From Acidobacteriota bacterium (lineage in GTDB: Bacteria; Acidobacteriota; Blastocatellia; UBA7656): 64,000 bases of DNA. Position 1 is the stretch's first letter; every line of letters starts with the position of its first letter. This document shows positions 26,159 to 36,196 of this stretch, one piece after another. The notes beneath the pieces are model-generated. The model saw only the letters and a list, made by a program, of their open reading frames with translations. It had not been told where the DNA came from and ran no database searches. The position numbers and the translations under genes are program-made. Location: contig JACQDB010000149.1 of the NCBI GenBank assembly GCA_016201275.1, positions 1 to 64,000 on the forward strand. Reading direction: 5' to 3'.

Positions 26159-27460
26159 TTACTGCCTGCCTATCGCTACATAAGCAAAGCCACAAGCTTT
26201 CACCGCTTCCGGTTCATAGATGTTCCGCAAATCTACTATGTTGGCCTGCCGCATCTCTCTTTTTAAGCGCTCTAAATCCAAACTGCGAAATTGATTCCAT
26301 TCCGTCACGATAATCAAAGCATCACTGCCGCGTGCCGCTTCATATTCATCTTCGCAATAAGTAACTTCACGCAATAGCGTAGCCGCAATATTCATCGCCA
26401 CCGGATCAAAGGCTTTCACGAAAGCGCCTTCGCCTTGTAACTGCTCAACAATTTCAAGCGCTGGTGATTCCCGCATATCATCTGTCTCAGGCTTAAATGA
26501 CAAGCCCAGTATCGCAAAAGTTTTTCCGCTTATCATTGGCAACAGCTTTTTTACTTTTCCTATAATTGACGCCTTCTGTTTTTCATTCACTGTCAAAGCC
26601 GCTTCCACTATCTTCACTTCATAGCCAACCGAACGCCCTAGAGCCGCTAGAGCTTTGGCATCTTTAGGAAAACAACTGCCGCCAAAACCCGGACCAGGAT
26701 GCAGAAACTTGCCGCCTATGCGTTCATCCATACCCATGCCTTTTGCCACATCATGAACATCTGCGCCCAGTAAATCACATAGATTGGCAATCTCGTTGAT
26801 GAACGATACCTTGGTTGCCAAAAAAGCATTGGAAGCATACTTAATCATCTCCGCAGACTCCGGCGAAGTAATCACAAACGGCGTCTCAATCAAATATAAG
26901 GGGCGATACAAATCTTTTAATATCGCTCGCGCTTCCTGGTCCATACAACCCAGCACCACTCTATCCGGTCGCATAAAGTCGCTGATCGCTGCGCCTTCAC
27001 GTAAAAATTCAGGATTCGCCGCAACCGAAAATCTACAGGCATTCGGTTTGTGTTCCTCTATAATGCCGCGTATAAAAGCGGCAGCACCGACCGGAACCGT
27101 ACTCTTGGTCACCACCACTTTATAATCATTCATCGCCAGAGCAATCTCATGGGCAACCTGCGAAATTTGTGACAAGTCCGCAGACCCATCGCTCGATGGC
27201 GGCGTACCAACCGCCACAAATACCACTAGAGCCTTCTCTACAGAAGCTTGCAAGTCCACAGTAAATTCCAAACGTCCTTCGCGAACATTTTTACTGACCA
27301 AGGTTTCCAGACCCGGCTCATAGATCGGCATCACTCCTGCATTTAACTTCTTGATCTTCGCCGCATCTTTATCCACACAGGTGACATGATTGCCAAACTC
27401 CGCAAAGCACGCTCCGGTCACCAATCCCACGTACCCTGTTCCGATCACCGCTATATTCAT
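26159..27460 (-). CDS. ugd: UDP-glucose 6-dehydrogenase
   Basis: A 433-residue NAD-dependent enzyme oxidising UDP-glucose to UDP-glucuronate. The N-terminal Rossmann loop is IGTGYVGLVTGACF, and the catalytic Cys lies in HPGPGFGGSCFPKD, preceded by the Lys in NAFLATKVSFINE. Length and motif order match the bacterial UGDH family. The gene is directly followed by a UDP-glucuronate decarboxylase gene upstream on this strand, together making UDP-xylose for capsule or LPS. ATG at 27460. Confidence 0.93.
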   Translation of the reverse strand: MNIAVIGTGYVGLVTGACFAEFGNHVTCVDKDAAKIKKLNAGVMPIYEPGLETLVSKNVREGRLEFTVDLQASVEKALVVFVAVGTPPSSDGSADLSQISQVAHEIALAMNDYKVVVTKSTVPVGAAAFIRGIIEEHKPNACRFSVAANPEFLREGAAISDFMRPDRVVLGCMDQEARAILKDLYRPLYLIETPFVITSPESAEMIKYASNAFLATKVSFINEIANLCDLLGADVHDVAKGMGMDERIGGKFLHPGPGFGGSCFPKDAKALAALGRSVGYEVKIVEAALTVNEKQKASIIGKVKKLLPMISGKTFAILGLSFKPETDDMRESPALEIVEQLQGEGAFVKAFDPVAMNIAATLLREVTYCEDEYEAARGSDALIIVTEWNQFRSLDLERLKREMRQANIVDLRNIYEPEAVKACGFAYVAIGRQ

Positions 27461-27528
27461 TTCTTCACACTACCTTTTTCGATATGTTCAAAAGCCAAGC
27501 TGTCACAATATGTGCAAAAGCCAAGCTG

Positions 27529-28500
27529 TCACAAACTACGAAAATACTCTATGGTGTTCTTCAAGCCTTCATCCAAAGTGATACGCGGTTGCCATGCCAA
27601 TAATTTTTCGGCGCGCCTTATATCCGGCTTTCTCACTCTAGGGTCATCTACAGGCAGCCTATGATATTCAATTGAACTGCGGCTAGACGTCATGGCTAAA
27701 ATCTTATGCGCCAATTCCATAACCGTGAACTCGCCAGGATTCCCTATATTCACAGGCCAGTGAATATCTTCCTCTGATTCATCGTCCACTGATTTTTTTG
27801 CCCTTGAAGCATCAACCGTCAGCAAGCGAAATATACCCTCCACCAGATCGCTCACGTAACAAAATGAGCGCGTCTGACTGCCATCGCCATACAACGTCAA
27901 GGGCTGTTGCGCTAGCGCCTGAACAATAAAATTAGAAACCACACGCCCATCTTGTGGACGCATACGCGGCCCGTAGGTATTGAAGATTCTCACTATGCGT
28001 GTGTCCACTTGATGATACCTGTGATACGCCATAGTCATGGCTTCAGCAAAACGCTTCGCTTCATCATACACCCCTCTGGGACCTACCGGATTGACGTGCC
28101 CCCAATAACTCTCCGGCTGCGGGTGAATCTGCGGGTCGCCATACACCTCTGAGGTGGAAGCTAATAAAAATTTGGCACCCTTTTCTTTAGCCAGTCCCAA
28201 AGCCTTATGAGTTCCCAAGCTGCCGACCTTCAAAGTCTGTATAGGAAGTTGCAAATAATCTATAGGACTGGCCGGTGAAGCAAAATGCACCACCGCATCT
28301 ATAGTTCCTGTATAATGCAGGTACTCCGTAACATCTTGTTTGAAGAAATGAAAATCGTCGCGGCCAAACAGGTGTTCTATATTTGCAACTCTCCCTGTAA
28401 TCAAGTTGTCAAAAACCACTACGCCGAATCCTTCCAACAAAAACCTGTCGGCAAGATGCGAACCCACAAACCCCGCCCCACCCGTAATCAGCACCCTCAT
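27529..28500 (-). CDS. UDP-glucuronate decarboxylase (UDP-xylose synthase)
   Basis: ATG at 28500 starts [20 protein letters not shown], an extended short-chain dehydrogenase with the NAD loop GGAGFVGSH; the frame to 28548 lacks support. 323 residues. The active-site block is the STSEVYGDP threonine/serine and [10 protein letters not shown] (YxxxK). [19 protein letters not shown] and [13 protein letters not shown] are diagnostic for UXS rather than GalE. It should convert UDP-glucuronate from the neighbouring dehydrogenase to UDP-xylose. It is 68 bases from the Ugd gene start and 48 bases from the aminotransferase stop. Confidence 0.9.
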   Translation of the reverse strand: MRVLITGGAGFVGSHLADRFLLEGFGVVVFDNLITGRVANIEHLFGRDDFHFFKQDVTEYLHYTGTIDAVVHFASPASPIDYLQLPIQTLKVGSLGTHKALGLAKEKGAKFLLASTSEVYGDPQIHPQPESYWGHVNPVGPRGVYDEAKRFAEAMTMAYHRYHQVDTRIVRIFNTYGPRMRPQDGRVVSNFIVQALAQQPLTLYGDGSQTRSFCYVSDLVEGIFRLLTVDASRAKKSVDDESEEDIHWPVNIGNPGEFTVMELAHKILAMTSSRSSIEYHRLPVDDPRVRKPDIRRAEKLLAWQPRITLDEGLKNTIEYFRSL

Positions 28501-28548
28501 GCTTATATGCCCCTTATCAGAGTTCTGAGAACCATAGGTTCCCTTCAT

Positions 28549-29688
28549 CTACACTGCGTAAAATGCTTCTATGCTCTCAACTACATATTGTTGATCTGCT
28601 GCCGTCAGTTCAGGATGAACAGGTATGGCCAGCGCAGTCGCCGCAGCCTTTTCCGAAACCGGAAAATCTCCCCTATGAAAACCCAGATCAGCAAAACAAG
28701 TCTGTAGATGCAACGGCAAAGGATAATAAATCTCTGTGCCTATGCCCTGCTCTTTCAAGTACGCCATCAAACGGTCTCTAGCTTCGACCACAATCACATA
28801 CTGATTATAAACGTGCCGCATTCCAGCTACTTCAACAGGCAGTCTCACTTTGCCTGCCGTTAGCAAATTGGTTTGGCTAAATAAGTTTTGATAGCGCCTT
28901 GCATTTTCGCGTCTGGCCTCTGACCAAACCTCCAAGTACTTCAACTTGACGCGCAATATAGCCGCTTGCAAAGAGTCCAGGCGACTATTCAAACCCACAT
29001 AATCATGAAAGTATTTCTTCCTGGCACCGTGAGCGCGCAAGGCTTGCAACTTTTCGGCAAGCGCGGCATCATCAGTCGTCAGCATACCGCCATCACCAGC
29101 ACCGCCCAAGTTCTTTGACGGATAAAAACTAAAAGCCGCCAACGCCCCCAGCTTGCCCGCACGTTCTCCTTTATACTCCGCGCCTATAGCCTGCGCCGCA
29201 TCTTCTATAACTGGAATTCCTATGCTCTTGGCCAGCGCCTTGATCGGCTCCATATCGGCGCATTGCCCAAACAGATGAATCGGCAGTATGGCTCTGGTCT
29301 TATCGTTAATCAACGCGGCCAACGCTTGCGGGTTCATATTGAAGGTGGATTCTTCTATATCTACAAAGACCGGCTTCGCTCCCAAGCGAACAATAGAACC
29401 GACCGTAGCAAAAAAGGTATAAGGCGTGGTAATCACTTCATCGCCAACGCCTATGTCATAGGCCATCAAGGCCAGCAAAATCGCATCGGAACCGGAGGCG
29501 CAGCCTATCGCATAATCACTATGACAATAAGCGGCAATCTCATGTTCCAACTCCTTGACTTCGCTACCCAATATGAATTGTTTACTGGCAAATACCCGTT
29601 TGATTGCCGTATCAATCTCATCCTGAATTTTTTCATAATGCAGGTGCAGGTCTAGCAGCGCGACCTTTCGGCGTAACTGTGGATTCAT
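28549..29688 (-). CDS. DegT/DnrJ/EryC1/StrS sugar aminotransferase
   Basis: A 379-residue PLP-dependent transaminase of nucleotide-sugar pathways. The PLP lysine is in FYPSKNLGGAGDGG; other marks are GCASGSDAILLAL, TTPYTFFATVGSIVRLGA, HLFGQCADM, VIEDAAQAIGA and the C-terminal YYPLPLHLQTCF. It probably aminates a 3- or 4-keto sugar nucleotide for surface glycans. The substrate is not determinable from sequence. It is the first gene of the minus-strand sugar cluster with UXS and Ugd. Confidence 0.9.
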   Translation of the reverse strand: MNPQLRRKVALLDLHLHYEKIQDEIDTAIKRVFASKQFILGSEVKELEHEIAAYCHSDYAIGCASGSDAILLALMAYDIGVGDEVITTPYTFFATVGSIVRLGAKPVFVDIEESTFNMNPQALAALINDKTRAILPIHLFGQCADMEPIKALAKSIGIPVIEDAAQAIGAEYKGERAGKLGALAAFSFYPSKNLGGAGDGGMLTTDDAALAEKLQALRAHGARKKYFHDYVGLNSRLDSLQAAILRVKLKYLEVWSEARRENARRYQNLFSQTNLLTAGKVRLPVEVAGMRHVYNQYVIVVEARDRLMAYLKEQGIGTEIYYPLPLHLQTCFADLGFHRGDFPVSEKAAATALAIPVHPELTAADQQYVVESIEAFYAV

Positions 29689-29800
29689 GGCGTTAGAATT
29701 TCCCTGTTAAAATTTCTGTATAGCAAAACAAGCGGGGCTATGCACCGGTTAATGGTGAATCATACATTGACCATTGATTCCCGTCAAAGCAGCCTGACCA

Positions 29801-31090
29801 CTACTGATTATGAGCCGCCTTAATGGTTGCAAAGGCATTGGCAATCCAGTGATATTGCTTGATGTAATTTGAGGTTTCGTTGCGGAAGATGGATTGCGTG
29901 AAGCGCTTGGTCACATAAATCGTTTTCACTCGCGACCGCCGACTATTTTTCTGCTTCACACGAACCCGCACAGGCACTGTATAGGCCACCGTTTTGGTCG
30001 GCGCTTTCCCCGCATCCGGCTCTTCCATCCAGCCGATTTCATCATCTGCCAATACCGAGAAGACTCTGCCTACACCACCATTATAAGCCGCCGCCAGAAA
30101 AGGTCCTATGTTCTCTTTAGCAATGCTTTTGCGCGAAGCTATAGATTGCCAGTCCGAATCACACAATAAAATTTGCGCTACGATAGCATTCACCGGATCA
30201 ACCATGCCGCTGGAAAAGTCCGGGTTCAAACCAGCCAGTGGATACTTGTTCATCAACATACGATAGGTCGAAGGAATCATTTGCACCAGCCCACGCGCCC
30301 CTGCCGAACTGACGGAATAGGCATAAGCACGTTCACGGTTGGTAGCAATAATCGTCAACACCTGTTCACTCAAAGGACGCGCCATCATCGGAGATTTGAA
30401 AAAGCTCGGATCAATATGTTCATTGAGGAGCAGAATTTTCAATATATCTTTAGGAATAACCGTAGAGACTTTCTGCGGCGGAAACGCTGCGGACATCACC
30501 TCTCTGGATTTCAAGCGGTCATAAGCTTTGTCTATAAAGTCGGCCTGAATTTTCAGACCTTCCTTGACCATCTCCTCGGTCTTGATTTCCGGCGAGAACG
30601 GCGTGTAGATCGCCTGTATCACCGCCGCACCGCTGCCAAAGCGATTATTTTCGTTCTGCACAGGGTAGCGCACCGCCAGCACTTTGCCATTCGCCGGTTG
30701 CAGACAGGCGATGTCCGAGTTAATGCCATTCTCTCTACGCAAAGAGAGCATCACTCCTGGGGTCACAACTTCCAACTCTTTGCGATGCTCTTTCTTGATG
30801 GCGCGAACGATTTGAATATTGCCTTGTTCATCCATCAAAGCCAGCGCCATCTGTCTAGCGACAACTCCCATCACAGAGATTTCTTTATAGCGATGGCGAC
30901 CAACTTTTATACGCCTGACGGCAACCACATCTTTCAACAGCTCAACCGACTCTGCCTGTAAGCGTGCGCGTGCCTCCTTAATCTTGGCCAACAAATCGGG
31001 CTTTTCCTTATCCTCCGCATAGGTTGAAAAAATCGTGCTACCAAAATAAAAAAGAGCGATCAAAAAATACTGCATAAATCGTTTCATCAT
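29801..31090 (-). CDS. Periplasmic lytic transglycosylase-like protein
   Basis: A 429-residue exported protein; ATG at 31090, or the next Met, precedes a signal peptide (YFLIALFYFGSTIFSTYA). The N-terminal 220 residues are an unassigned beta-rich region. The C-terminal part is an SLT lysozyme-like domain: YSVSSAGARGLVQMIPSTY (catalytic-Glu motifs usually read ES-x-GA-x-GLMQ; here the acidic residue is not evident before SSAGARG) and AAYNGG. An apparent SVSS in place of ES may make this a binding or degenerate member. A Lys/Arg-rich loop (VKQKNSRRSRVKTIYVTKR) follows. Genomic context is surface polysaccharide synthesis. Confidence 0.72.
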   Translation of the reverse strand: MMKRFMQYFLIALFYFGSTIFSTYAEDKEKPDLLAKIKEARARLQAESVELLKDVVAVRRIKVGRHRYKEISVMGVVARQMALALMDEQGNIQIVRAIKKEHRKELEVVTPGVMLSLRRENGINSDIACLQPANGKVLAVRYPVQNENNRFGSGAAVIQAIYTPFSPEIKTEEMVKEGLKIQADFIDKAYDRLKSREVMSAAFPPQKVSTVIPKDILKILLLNEHIDPSFFKSPMMARPLSEQVLTIIATNRERAYAYSVSSAGARGLVQMIPSTYRMLMNKYPLAGLNPDFSSGMVDPVNAIVAQILLCDSDWQSIASRKSIAKENIGPFLAAAYNGGVGRVFSVLADDEIGWMEEPDAGKAPTKTVAYTVPVRVRVKQKNSRRSRVKTIYVTKRFTQSIFRNETSNYIKQYHWIANAFATIKAAHNQ

Positions 31091-31581
31091 ACCTGCGTCT
31101 CCATCTACTGCTAAATCATGATTTCAGAAGGTCAAGTCCGTCACTTGAAGATGACCATTCGACCTCTACTCTAAAGCGTTGAACCCCAGAATACGGTTAA
31201 CCTTATATACCTCTGGAGAGTCAACCAATAGCGTCCACCACTAACCTGCTGCCAACTCCTGCGCTCATCTATTCAGACAACCCTTCAATACAGGTGATGC
31301 TCACCTGTATCAATTTCCGTCCGATGAAAATAGGGAAAAATAGGAGTCAGGCCATTATCATACAATCACGCCTTCCGTGTAAATACACTATCGCCAACTC
31401 CTCTTTCTATACTCAAACCAGACCTACGGCTCTTCATTCTACACCAACCCACTGATAGCGAATTGCATTTGCCCGCCTCTGGAAGCCGCTATATTTCTTC
31501 TCCTCGACGTGATAAGGAGAAAGAAAAAGTAAAATTCTCCGCCGCAAGCAGCGGAACTTTCCAAGGTACTTGATAATTTCT

Positions 31582-31804
31582 GTAACTACCCAGCTTGCTT
31601 TGCCCCGCAAGGGGTGTAGGAAATTAGCCAGTGCGGTAGGCACTGGCATCATGTTTGAGGACAAACGCGGCGCGCCCTGAAAGGGTGAAGGAGATAGATT
31701 GCCGCCAGCCTCCGGCGCTCTGCCAGAGCGCGACCGTCATGCCGCCTGCGTCTTCCCGTGGCTCCACCAAGAGCTACTCTCCTATGCGCCTCTGGCGCAA
31801 AAAC
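31582..31804 (+). repeat. About 225-base dispersed repeat, copy 1
   Basis: Runs from GTAACTACCCAGCTTGCTTT to TCTGGCGCAAAAAC. Nearly the same sequence lies in reverse orientation at 49154-49378, more than 17 kb away. It contains CCAGTGCGGTAGGCACTGG and GGCGCTCTGCCAGAGCGC palindromes. No transposase is encoded, so it is a non-autonomous element or a structured RNA-like repeat. Confidence 0.8.
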
Positions 31805-32255
31805 GAATCCCCGTGGCTTTCCCACTGGCTACTCTCCGCTACGCCTCCGGCGCAAAAACTAAGGGAAAGGGGAAGAACATATAATCCCCTGATCTCGTTG
31901 ACAAGCGGTCAGAGGCCGCTGGCTTGGCTCTCTGGTGCGCCGACGGCGTAACAATGAAGCGACCGGCAATTTTCAAACCGGCTGGGGAGTCACGAATTTC
32001 TTTAGTTCATCGTTTCGAGGCAGTCAGAAACCGCCTCGAAATCAATCGCATTGGCGATGACATAGAGCCTCTCACCAAAATCAGTCCCCCCTCTCCTCCA
32101 CGCACGCCATCGCAGGCCAAAGCGCCTTCAACAAGGTCTGCCACCAAGATCAGCTCTCCCCTCTCTTCCGCGTAGGGCATCAATATATTGCGCTATCCAT
32201 CGCAAAGACATACAACATACGGTACATATAGAACATCTGGAGAGCCAAAACCATT

Positions 32256-32435
32256 ATGCGAATCAAGAGTGGAAATCAACGATAAAGAAGCAACGATTTA
32301 CAGGCGACATCTGGGCAAAAACCCAAAAGCCGAATTCATAAGTCCCTAGTCCTTTCTTTTCCACATGGACATTTTTCCACTCAGCGTGGACATTTTTCCA
32401 CTCAGCGTGGACATTTTTCCACTCTTGATTCGCAT
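32256..32435 (-). repeat. TIR-bounded element, copy 1 (180 bases)
   Basis: Bounded by ATGCGAATCAAGAGTGGAAA at 32256 and its complement ending at 32435. The inside matches the reverse complement of 36197-36327 (GGCAAAAACCCAAAAGCC, GAAGCAACGATTTACAG). This copy is longer because a 21-base segment, TGGACATTTTTCCACTCAGCG, is repeated nearly three times at 32366-32428. It has MITE-like structure without a coding region. Confidence 0.85.
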
Positions 32436-32481
32436 AAATATATACCTCCACGGCGTTATCAGACCCTGGTTGCCCGATAAA

Positions 32482-35400
32482 TCAGGGCGCGCCGACAGTG
32501 ATGACCCGGTCGGTGAAGCCTTCAAAGGCATCATCGTGGCTGATGACAAACAGTTGATTGAAGTCTTTGATGCGACCAATCTGCTGGGCGAGATTGCGGC
32601 GGCGCTCCTCATCCATGTTAGTCGTCGGCTCATCAAAAAATGCTATACGAATTTCCGATAACTCTTTCAACAATGCCAGGCGTATGGATAAGGCCGCCGA
32701 CATCTGCTCGCCACCGGAGAGATTGAGAAACGGTCGCTCGTGACCATCCTCCTCCAACACCACTTCATACCCTGCATCCCAGCGCAAGGACACCATAGGA
32801 TTGCCTGTCACCTCTCTGTACAAGTGATTCGCCTCTATAGTGATGGATTGCAAATGGGCTTCGGTAATAAACGGGCCGGCCTTTTTCAACAACTCGCGTA
32901 TGAAGTCCGAAAGATCGTAAAGATGAGTCAGCCTCTGCTGTTCTCTGACTAACGCTTGGAGCTTTTGTCGCGCTTCTAACAAACGCTCTATGTCTTGATT
33001 CAACTCTTGAATTCTTGATGCGGAACTATTCAACTCCGAAGACAGCGTAGCAATTTTCTGGATTACTTCTTCAAGTTTCTCTCTACATAGGTTCAAGCGT
33101 TTCTCATCGTACTGCGCCAGCGCCTGCTGCAATTGCTCTTGTACCTCTATTAAATTTTGCTGGCAAACTTGCAAGTCGCCTTCGACGATTTTCAACTCCT
33201 GAGTTTTTTGCTCCAACAAGGCGGCTGGCGGTTGATTCACTATATAGATTTGATAGTCTCTGGCAGAGGCGGCGCGCCTCTCTTTCGCTTGCAGAATCTG
33301 CTCGTCCAGATTGGCATAGTTAGCAAGCTCTTGCCACAGCGCCTGCATAGACAACTGGAAATCGGCTTCCTGTTTCTCGGTTGCAGCCAGTAGCTTTTTG
33401 ATTTCCAACTCTCTGTTGATAGCCGTATCCAATTGTCTGGCGCGGCCTTTGGGATCAGCCAATACGTCAAGCCGACCATTGATTAGCTTCAGCTTTTCCT
33501 GTAGTTCACTATCGCCGCTGAGTCTTTCATCCAACTTTGCCAGGCTCTCTTTTTTCGTTTGCCCTGCCATCCGCAAGCGCTCCAAATGCTCCTGCAAAGA
33601 CTGCACCGAAGCAACCTGCGCCAGTGCTTGACGCGCCGGTATTAACTGCTGATCCAACTCGCTCAACTGTTTTTTCAAAGCGCGACAACTCGCTTCGCTC
33701 ACCTTGATGCCATCAATCTCGTTTTGGAGTTTACCCAAGGCTTTGCTTTCCAGTTCGAGTTTCTGCCGCGAGCGCAACAACTGCGTCTGCTGACCGACAA
33801 GCGCAGAGACTTTATGTGAAGCCTCCTTAGCCATCTGCAGCTTTTGCTGTAGAACTTTTTGCGCCCCTTCCAAATGGCGCAATTGCTGTTGCTCATTGCC
33901 CAGTTTTACTTTGAAAAACTGATCCAGCCCCTGCCCTTCCGGCATATTCAAACACCTCTGTGACAGCAAAGGACATAGCCCTTCCTTGACCTCGCCGAGT
34001 ATCTTTTTCTCTCTGGCAACACCTAAGCGAACTTCGGCTATCTGTTCTAAAAATGACTGGTTTTCCTGTTCATACTCAGGTAACGCCTTAGCCTTTGCCT
34101 GCCAATCGGCGAGTCCTTTGAGTTCATGTTCAAGAGTATGTATCTCGCCCTCAAGATTGCCTATACGTTCGGCAAGCATTCTGGCCTCGCGCTTTTTTGC
34201 CTGCAATCTTTCGAGCGCCACTTGAGCGGCTTGATATTCGCCTTCGACCTGTTGGCGTAAGGCTTCCAAGGCCGGAACCTGCGTCGCTAAATCCTTCTGC
34301 TTTTCTGCCTCAGCAAGCCGCGCTTTTACTCCTTGAAAATCATTTCGCAAGCGCAGTATCTCGGCCTCGTCCTCCGCACGTCGCTGTTTTAAGACCGTCA
34401 ACTCTGCCAAGCTGTTTTGCAACTCCTGCCTTTGTTGTTCCAGATTTCCCTGCTCCTCAATCAGCGGCTTGAGACTGCGCCGCAGCGTCTTATAAGCCTC
34501 AAGTTCTTGCAAGCTGTTTTTGATCTGCTCAAGGGCAGCTTCCACTTTGAAAAGCTGGCGCTCTTTTGCCGCCAGCGTGGTTTTCAATTTATCGCGCAGC
34601 AGCGCCTGTGGTTCGAGTTCTTCGAGTTGAGCAATCGCCTGATTATATTGGGTAAAACCTTCCAGCGCCGCCGTCAAAGCCCTCCTTGCCGTTTCACTAC
34701 GCTGCACTTCAGCCGACAAAGCGCGACAACTGGTCTCCAGATTTTCATGGCGTGCGGTCAACTTGGCCACTTCGCTGCTCTTGGTTTCAATCAGTTGGTG
34801 CAGCCGCTCCAAGCTGGCCAACTCCAAGCGTATGACTACCTGTTCCCCTTCCGCTTCCCTGATCTCTTGCTGTAACTTTTTACTGTTGGCCTGATACTTG
34901 GCGCGTTCAGCAAGCAGGCTGTCTAAAATCGCCACTTCGCCTTCAAGTCTGGCCATCTCCGCCTGCTGCTGAGTCTGTTTCGCTTCCACCAATTTCATCG
35001 CGCCGCGCATTTCATCGGCAGCTTTTTGATACTCTTCAACCCGCAGCACTTTATCGAAGCCGACTTTCCGTTTCGCTGCCTGCTCCATGAAATCTATAGT
35101 AAAAGTCCCTTGCGGCACCCCTATGGTGGAGGTGAACAGGGTCTTCAAGTCGGTGCTTGGCTCTACGCCCATATGCTCTTTGATCCAGCCGCAGACTTGA
35201 TTCTTCTGTTCGACCAGGCGGGCTTTGGTGATCGGATCAAAAACATAGTAGCCATTGGCAGTGTCTCTATAAACGGTGTACTCGCGCCCGTCAACCGCAG
35301 AGGCAAAGGTCACGCGCACGCTGCCTTTTTTGCAGCCGCGCTTCACAAAATCCTCTTTTCTATAGGGCAGCGAATCGAATAAACAATAGGCTATGGCTTC

Positions 35401-35520
35401 CAGTATAGTGGTTTTTCCAGCGCCATTCGCACCATTGATAGCGGTCACGCCCGCTTCAAATTCATAGCTTGCCGTATCATAATTTTTGATGTTTTCGATT
35501 TCAACTTTGCGAATCAACAT
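32482..35520 (-). CDS. sbcC: SbcC/Rad50-like SMC ATPase
   Basis: A 1012-residue split ABC ATPase with a very long coiled coil. Walker A is GANGAGKTT (about 31-39), the signature is NLSGGEQMSAALSIRLAL near 910, and Walker B is RIAFFDEPTTNMD. The hairpin apex has GLCPLLSQRC, cysteines 516 and 523 spaced C-x6-C rather than the C-x2-C zinc hook of standard Rad50. Family members process DNA ends with a SbcD/Mre11 nuclease; no sbcD is next to it or elsewhere in the window. It is the only gene on its strand here and, with the small gene at 35724, is flanked by oppositely oriented copies of a short palindromic element. Confidence 0.88.
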   Translation of the reverse strand: MLIRKVEIENIKNYDTASYEFEAGVTAINGANGAGKTTILEAIAYCLFDSLPYRKEDFVKRGCKKGSVRVTFASAVDGREYTVYRDTANGYYVFDPITKARLVEQKNQVCGWIKEHMGVEPSTDLKTLFTSTIGVPQGTFTIDFMEQAAKRKVGFDKVLRVEEYQKAADEMRGAMKLVEAKQTQQQAEMARLEGEVAILDSLLAERAKYQANSKKLQQEIREAEGEQVVIRLELASLERLHQLIETKSSEVAKLTARHENLETSCRALSAEVQRSETARRALTAALEGFTQYNQAIAQLEELEPQALLRDKLKTTLAAKERQLFKVEAALEQIKNSLQELEAYKTLRRSLKPLIEEQGNLEQQRQELQNSLAELTVLKQRRAEDEAEILRLRNDFQGVKARLAEAEKQKDLATQVPALEALRQQVEGEYQAAQVALERLQAKKREARMLAERIGNLEGEIHTLEHELKGLADWQAKAKALPEYEQENQSFLEQIAEVRLGVAREKKILGEVKEGLCPLLSQRCLNMPEGQGLDQFFKVKLGNEQQQLRHLEGAQKVLQQKLQMAKEASHKVSALVGQQTQLLRSRQKLELESKALGKLQNEIDGIKVSEASCRALKKQLSELDQQLIPARQALAQVASVQSLQEHLERLRMAGQTKKESLAKLDERLSGDSELQEKLKLINGRLDVLADPKGRARQLDTAINRELEIKKLLAATEKQEADFQLSMQALWQELANYANLDEQILQAKERRAASARDYQIYIVNQPPAALLEQKTQELKIVEGDLQVCQQNLIEVQEQLQQALAQYDEKRLNLCREKLEEVIQKIATLSSELNSSASRIQELNQDIERLLEARQKLQALVREQQRLTHLYDLSDFIRELLKKAGPFITEAHLQSITIEANHLYREVTGNPMVSLRWDAGYEVVLEEDGHERPFLNLSGGEQMSAALSIRLALLKELSEIRIAFFDEPTTNMDEERRRNLAQQIGRIKDFNQLFVISHDDAFEGFTDRVITVGAP

Positions 35521-35723
35521 TGCCTATGCCCTGCTCTCTCAAAAGGTGTAGTCTATTTCCTGAAGGCAAGATTTTATCATGCCGCCCTACTGGAAGAAGA
35601 AGAATTTACGTTTGAGCGACAAGGCGGATTTGCCAATTCTCAGGCGAGTGTATAACATAGCAGACGAGAACTCCGTCTTGGCTCCATCACCACAAGATTT
35701 TTACAGCAGGTAAGCAGAAGGTT

Positions 35724-36134
35724 ATGAATCTGAGTTTAATTATTCTTGCGGTTATTGCGGGTGCCGCTATTGCCTTTATCATCACGCAACAACTGCGACA
35801 GCTACGCGAAAAACGTATTCTAGGCAATGAATTCAATGCCGCTATGGTTTTGGGAAAGTATGCCAGAAGATTGAAAAATCACTTAGAGGAATCGCGTAAA
35901 CAAGGCTATGCCAAGATTGATTTTCAAAAACTCTCTGTGCCTAACAGTCCGGGCTATAAACTCTCGCTGGAATTATCTGGCTACGTTTTCAAAGTTCACG
36001 GCATTCCCAGAGTTCATAAAAAAACCGGCAGACTGTCGTTTTACATAGACAATTCGCTTACCGTCAAGGCTGGCGACAGAGGCGGTCAATATGCCAGCGA
36101 AAGCGATAACGAATTTGCCATTGCCGCACGATGA
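35724..36134 (+). CDS. Small membrane-anchored pilin-like protein
   Basis: A 136-residue protein; AGGTAAGCAGAAGGTT precedes the ATG. One N-terminal helix (LSLIILAVIAGAAIAFIITQQL) is followed by a charged helix and a beta region ending VHKKTGRLSFYIDNSLTVKAGDRGGQYASESDN. The TGR-SFYID-x-GG pattern is like the C-terminal sheet of pseudopilin-like proteins in this group. A prepilin cleavage motif (G then F-T-L-x-E) is absent, so processing by prepilin peptidase is not expected. Function unknown. Confidence 0.6.
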   Translation: MNLSLIILAVIAGAAIAFIITQQLRQLREKRILGNEFNAAMVLGKYARRLKNHLEESRKQGYAKIDFQKLSVPNSPGYKLSLELSGYVFKVHGIPRVHKKTGRLSFYIDNSLTVKAGDRGGQYASESDNEFAIAAR

Positions 36135-36196
36135 AGGGCGCTGCTGGCAGCGCTAGTTCAAGTTCGCTATCAACTGTCGGAGCGCCGACAGTTGAA

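Larger units (their letters stand above)
31091..32481. other. 1.4-kb intergenic region rich in repeats
   Basis: No supported gene. It holds a 223-base dispersed repeat (31582-31804), a shorter internal duplication of TACGCCTCCGGCGCAAAAAC near 31779-31860, a segment near 31453-31476 resembling 349-370 (AGCGAATT-CATTTGCCC), and a palindromic element at 32256-32435. Open frames here arise from the repeats. Confidence 0.7.

Noticed and set aside
30173-30961. 262-codon plus-strand open frame
   Set aside because: Lies wholly antisense to the transglycosylase gene, is His/Arg-rich and has no ribosome site or domain; a shadow frame.
31655-31951. 98-codon open frame in the repeat
   Set aside because: Its sequence is part of the dispersed repeat; the matching frame in the other copy is in a different context and there is no ribosome site.
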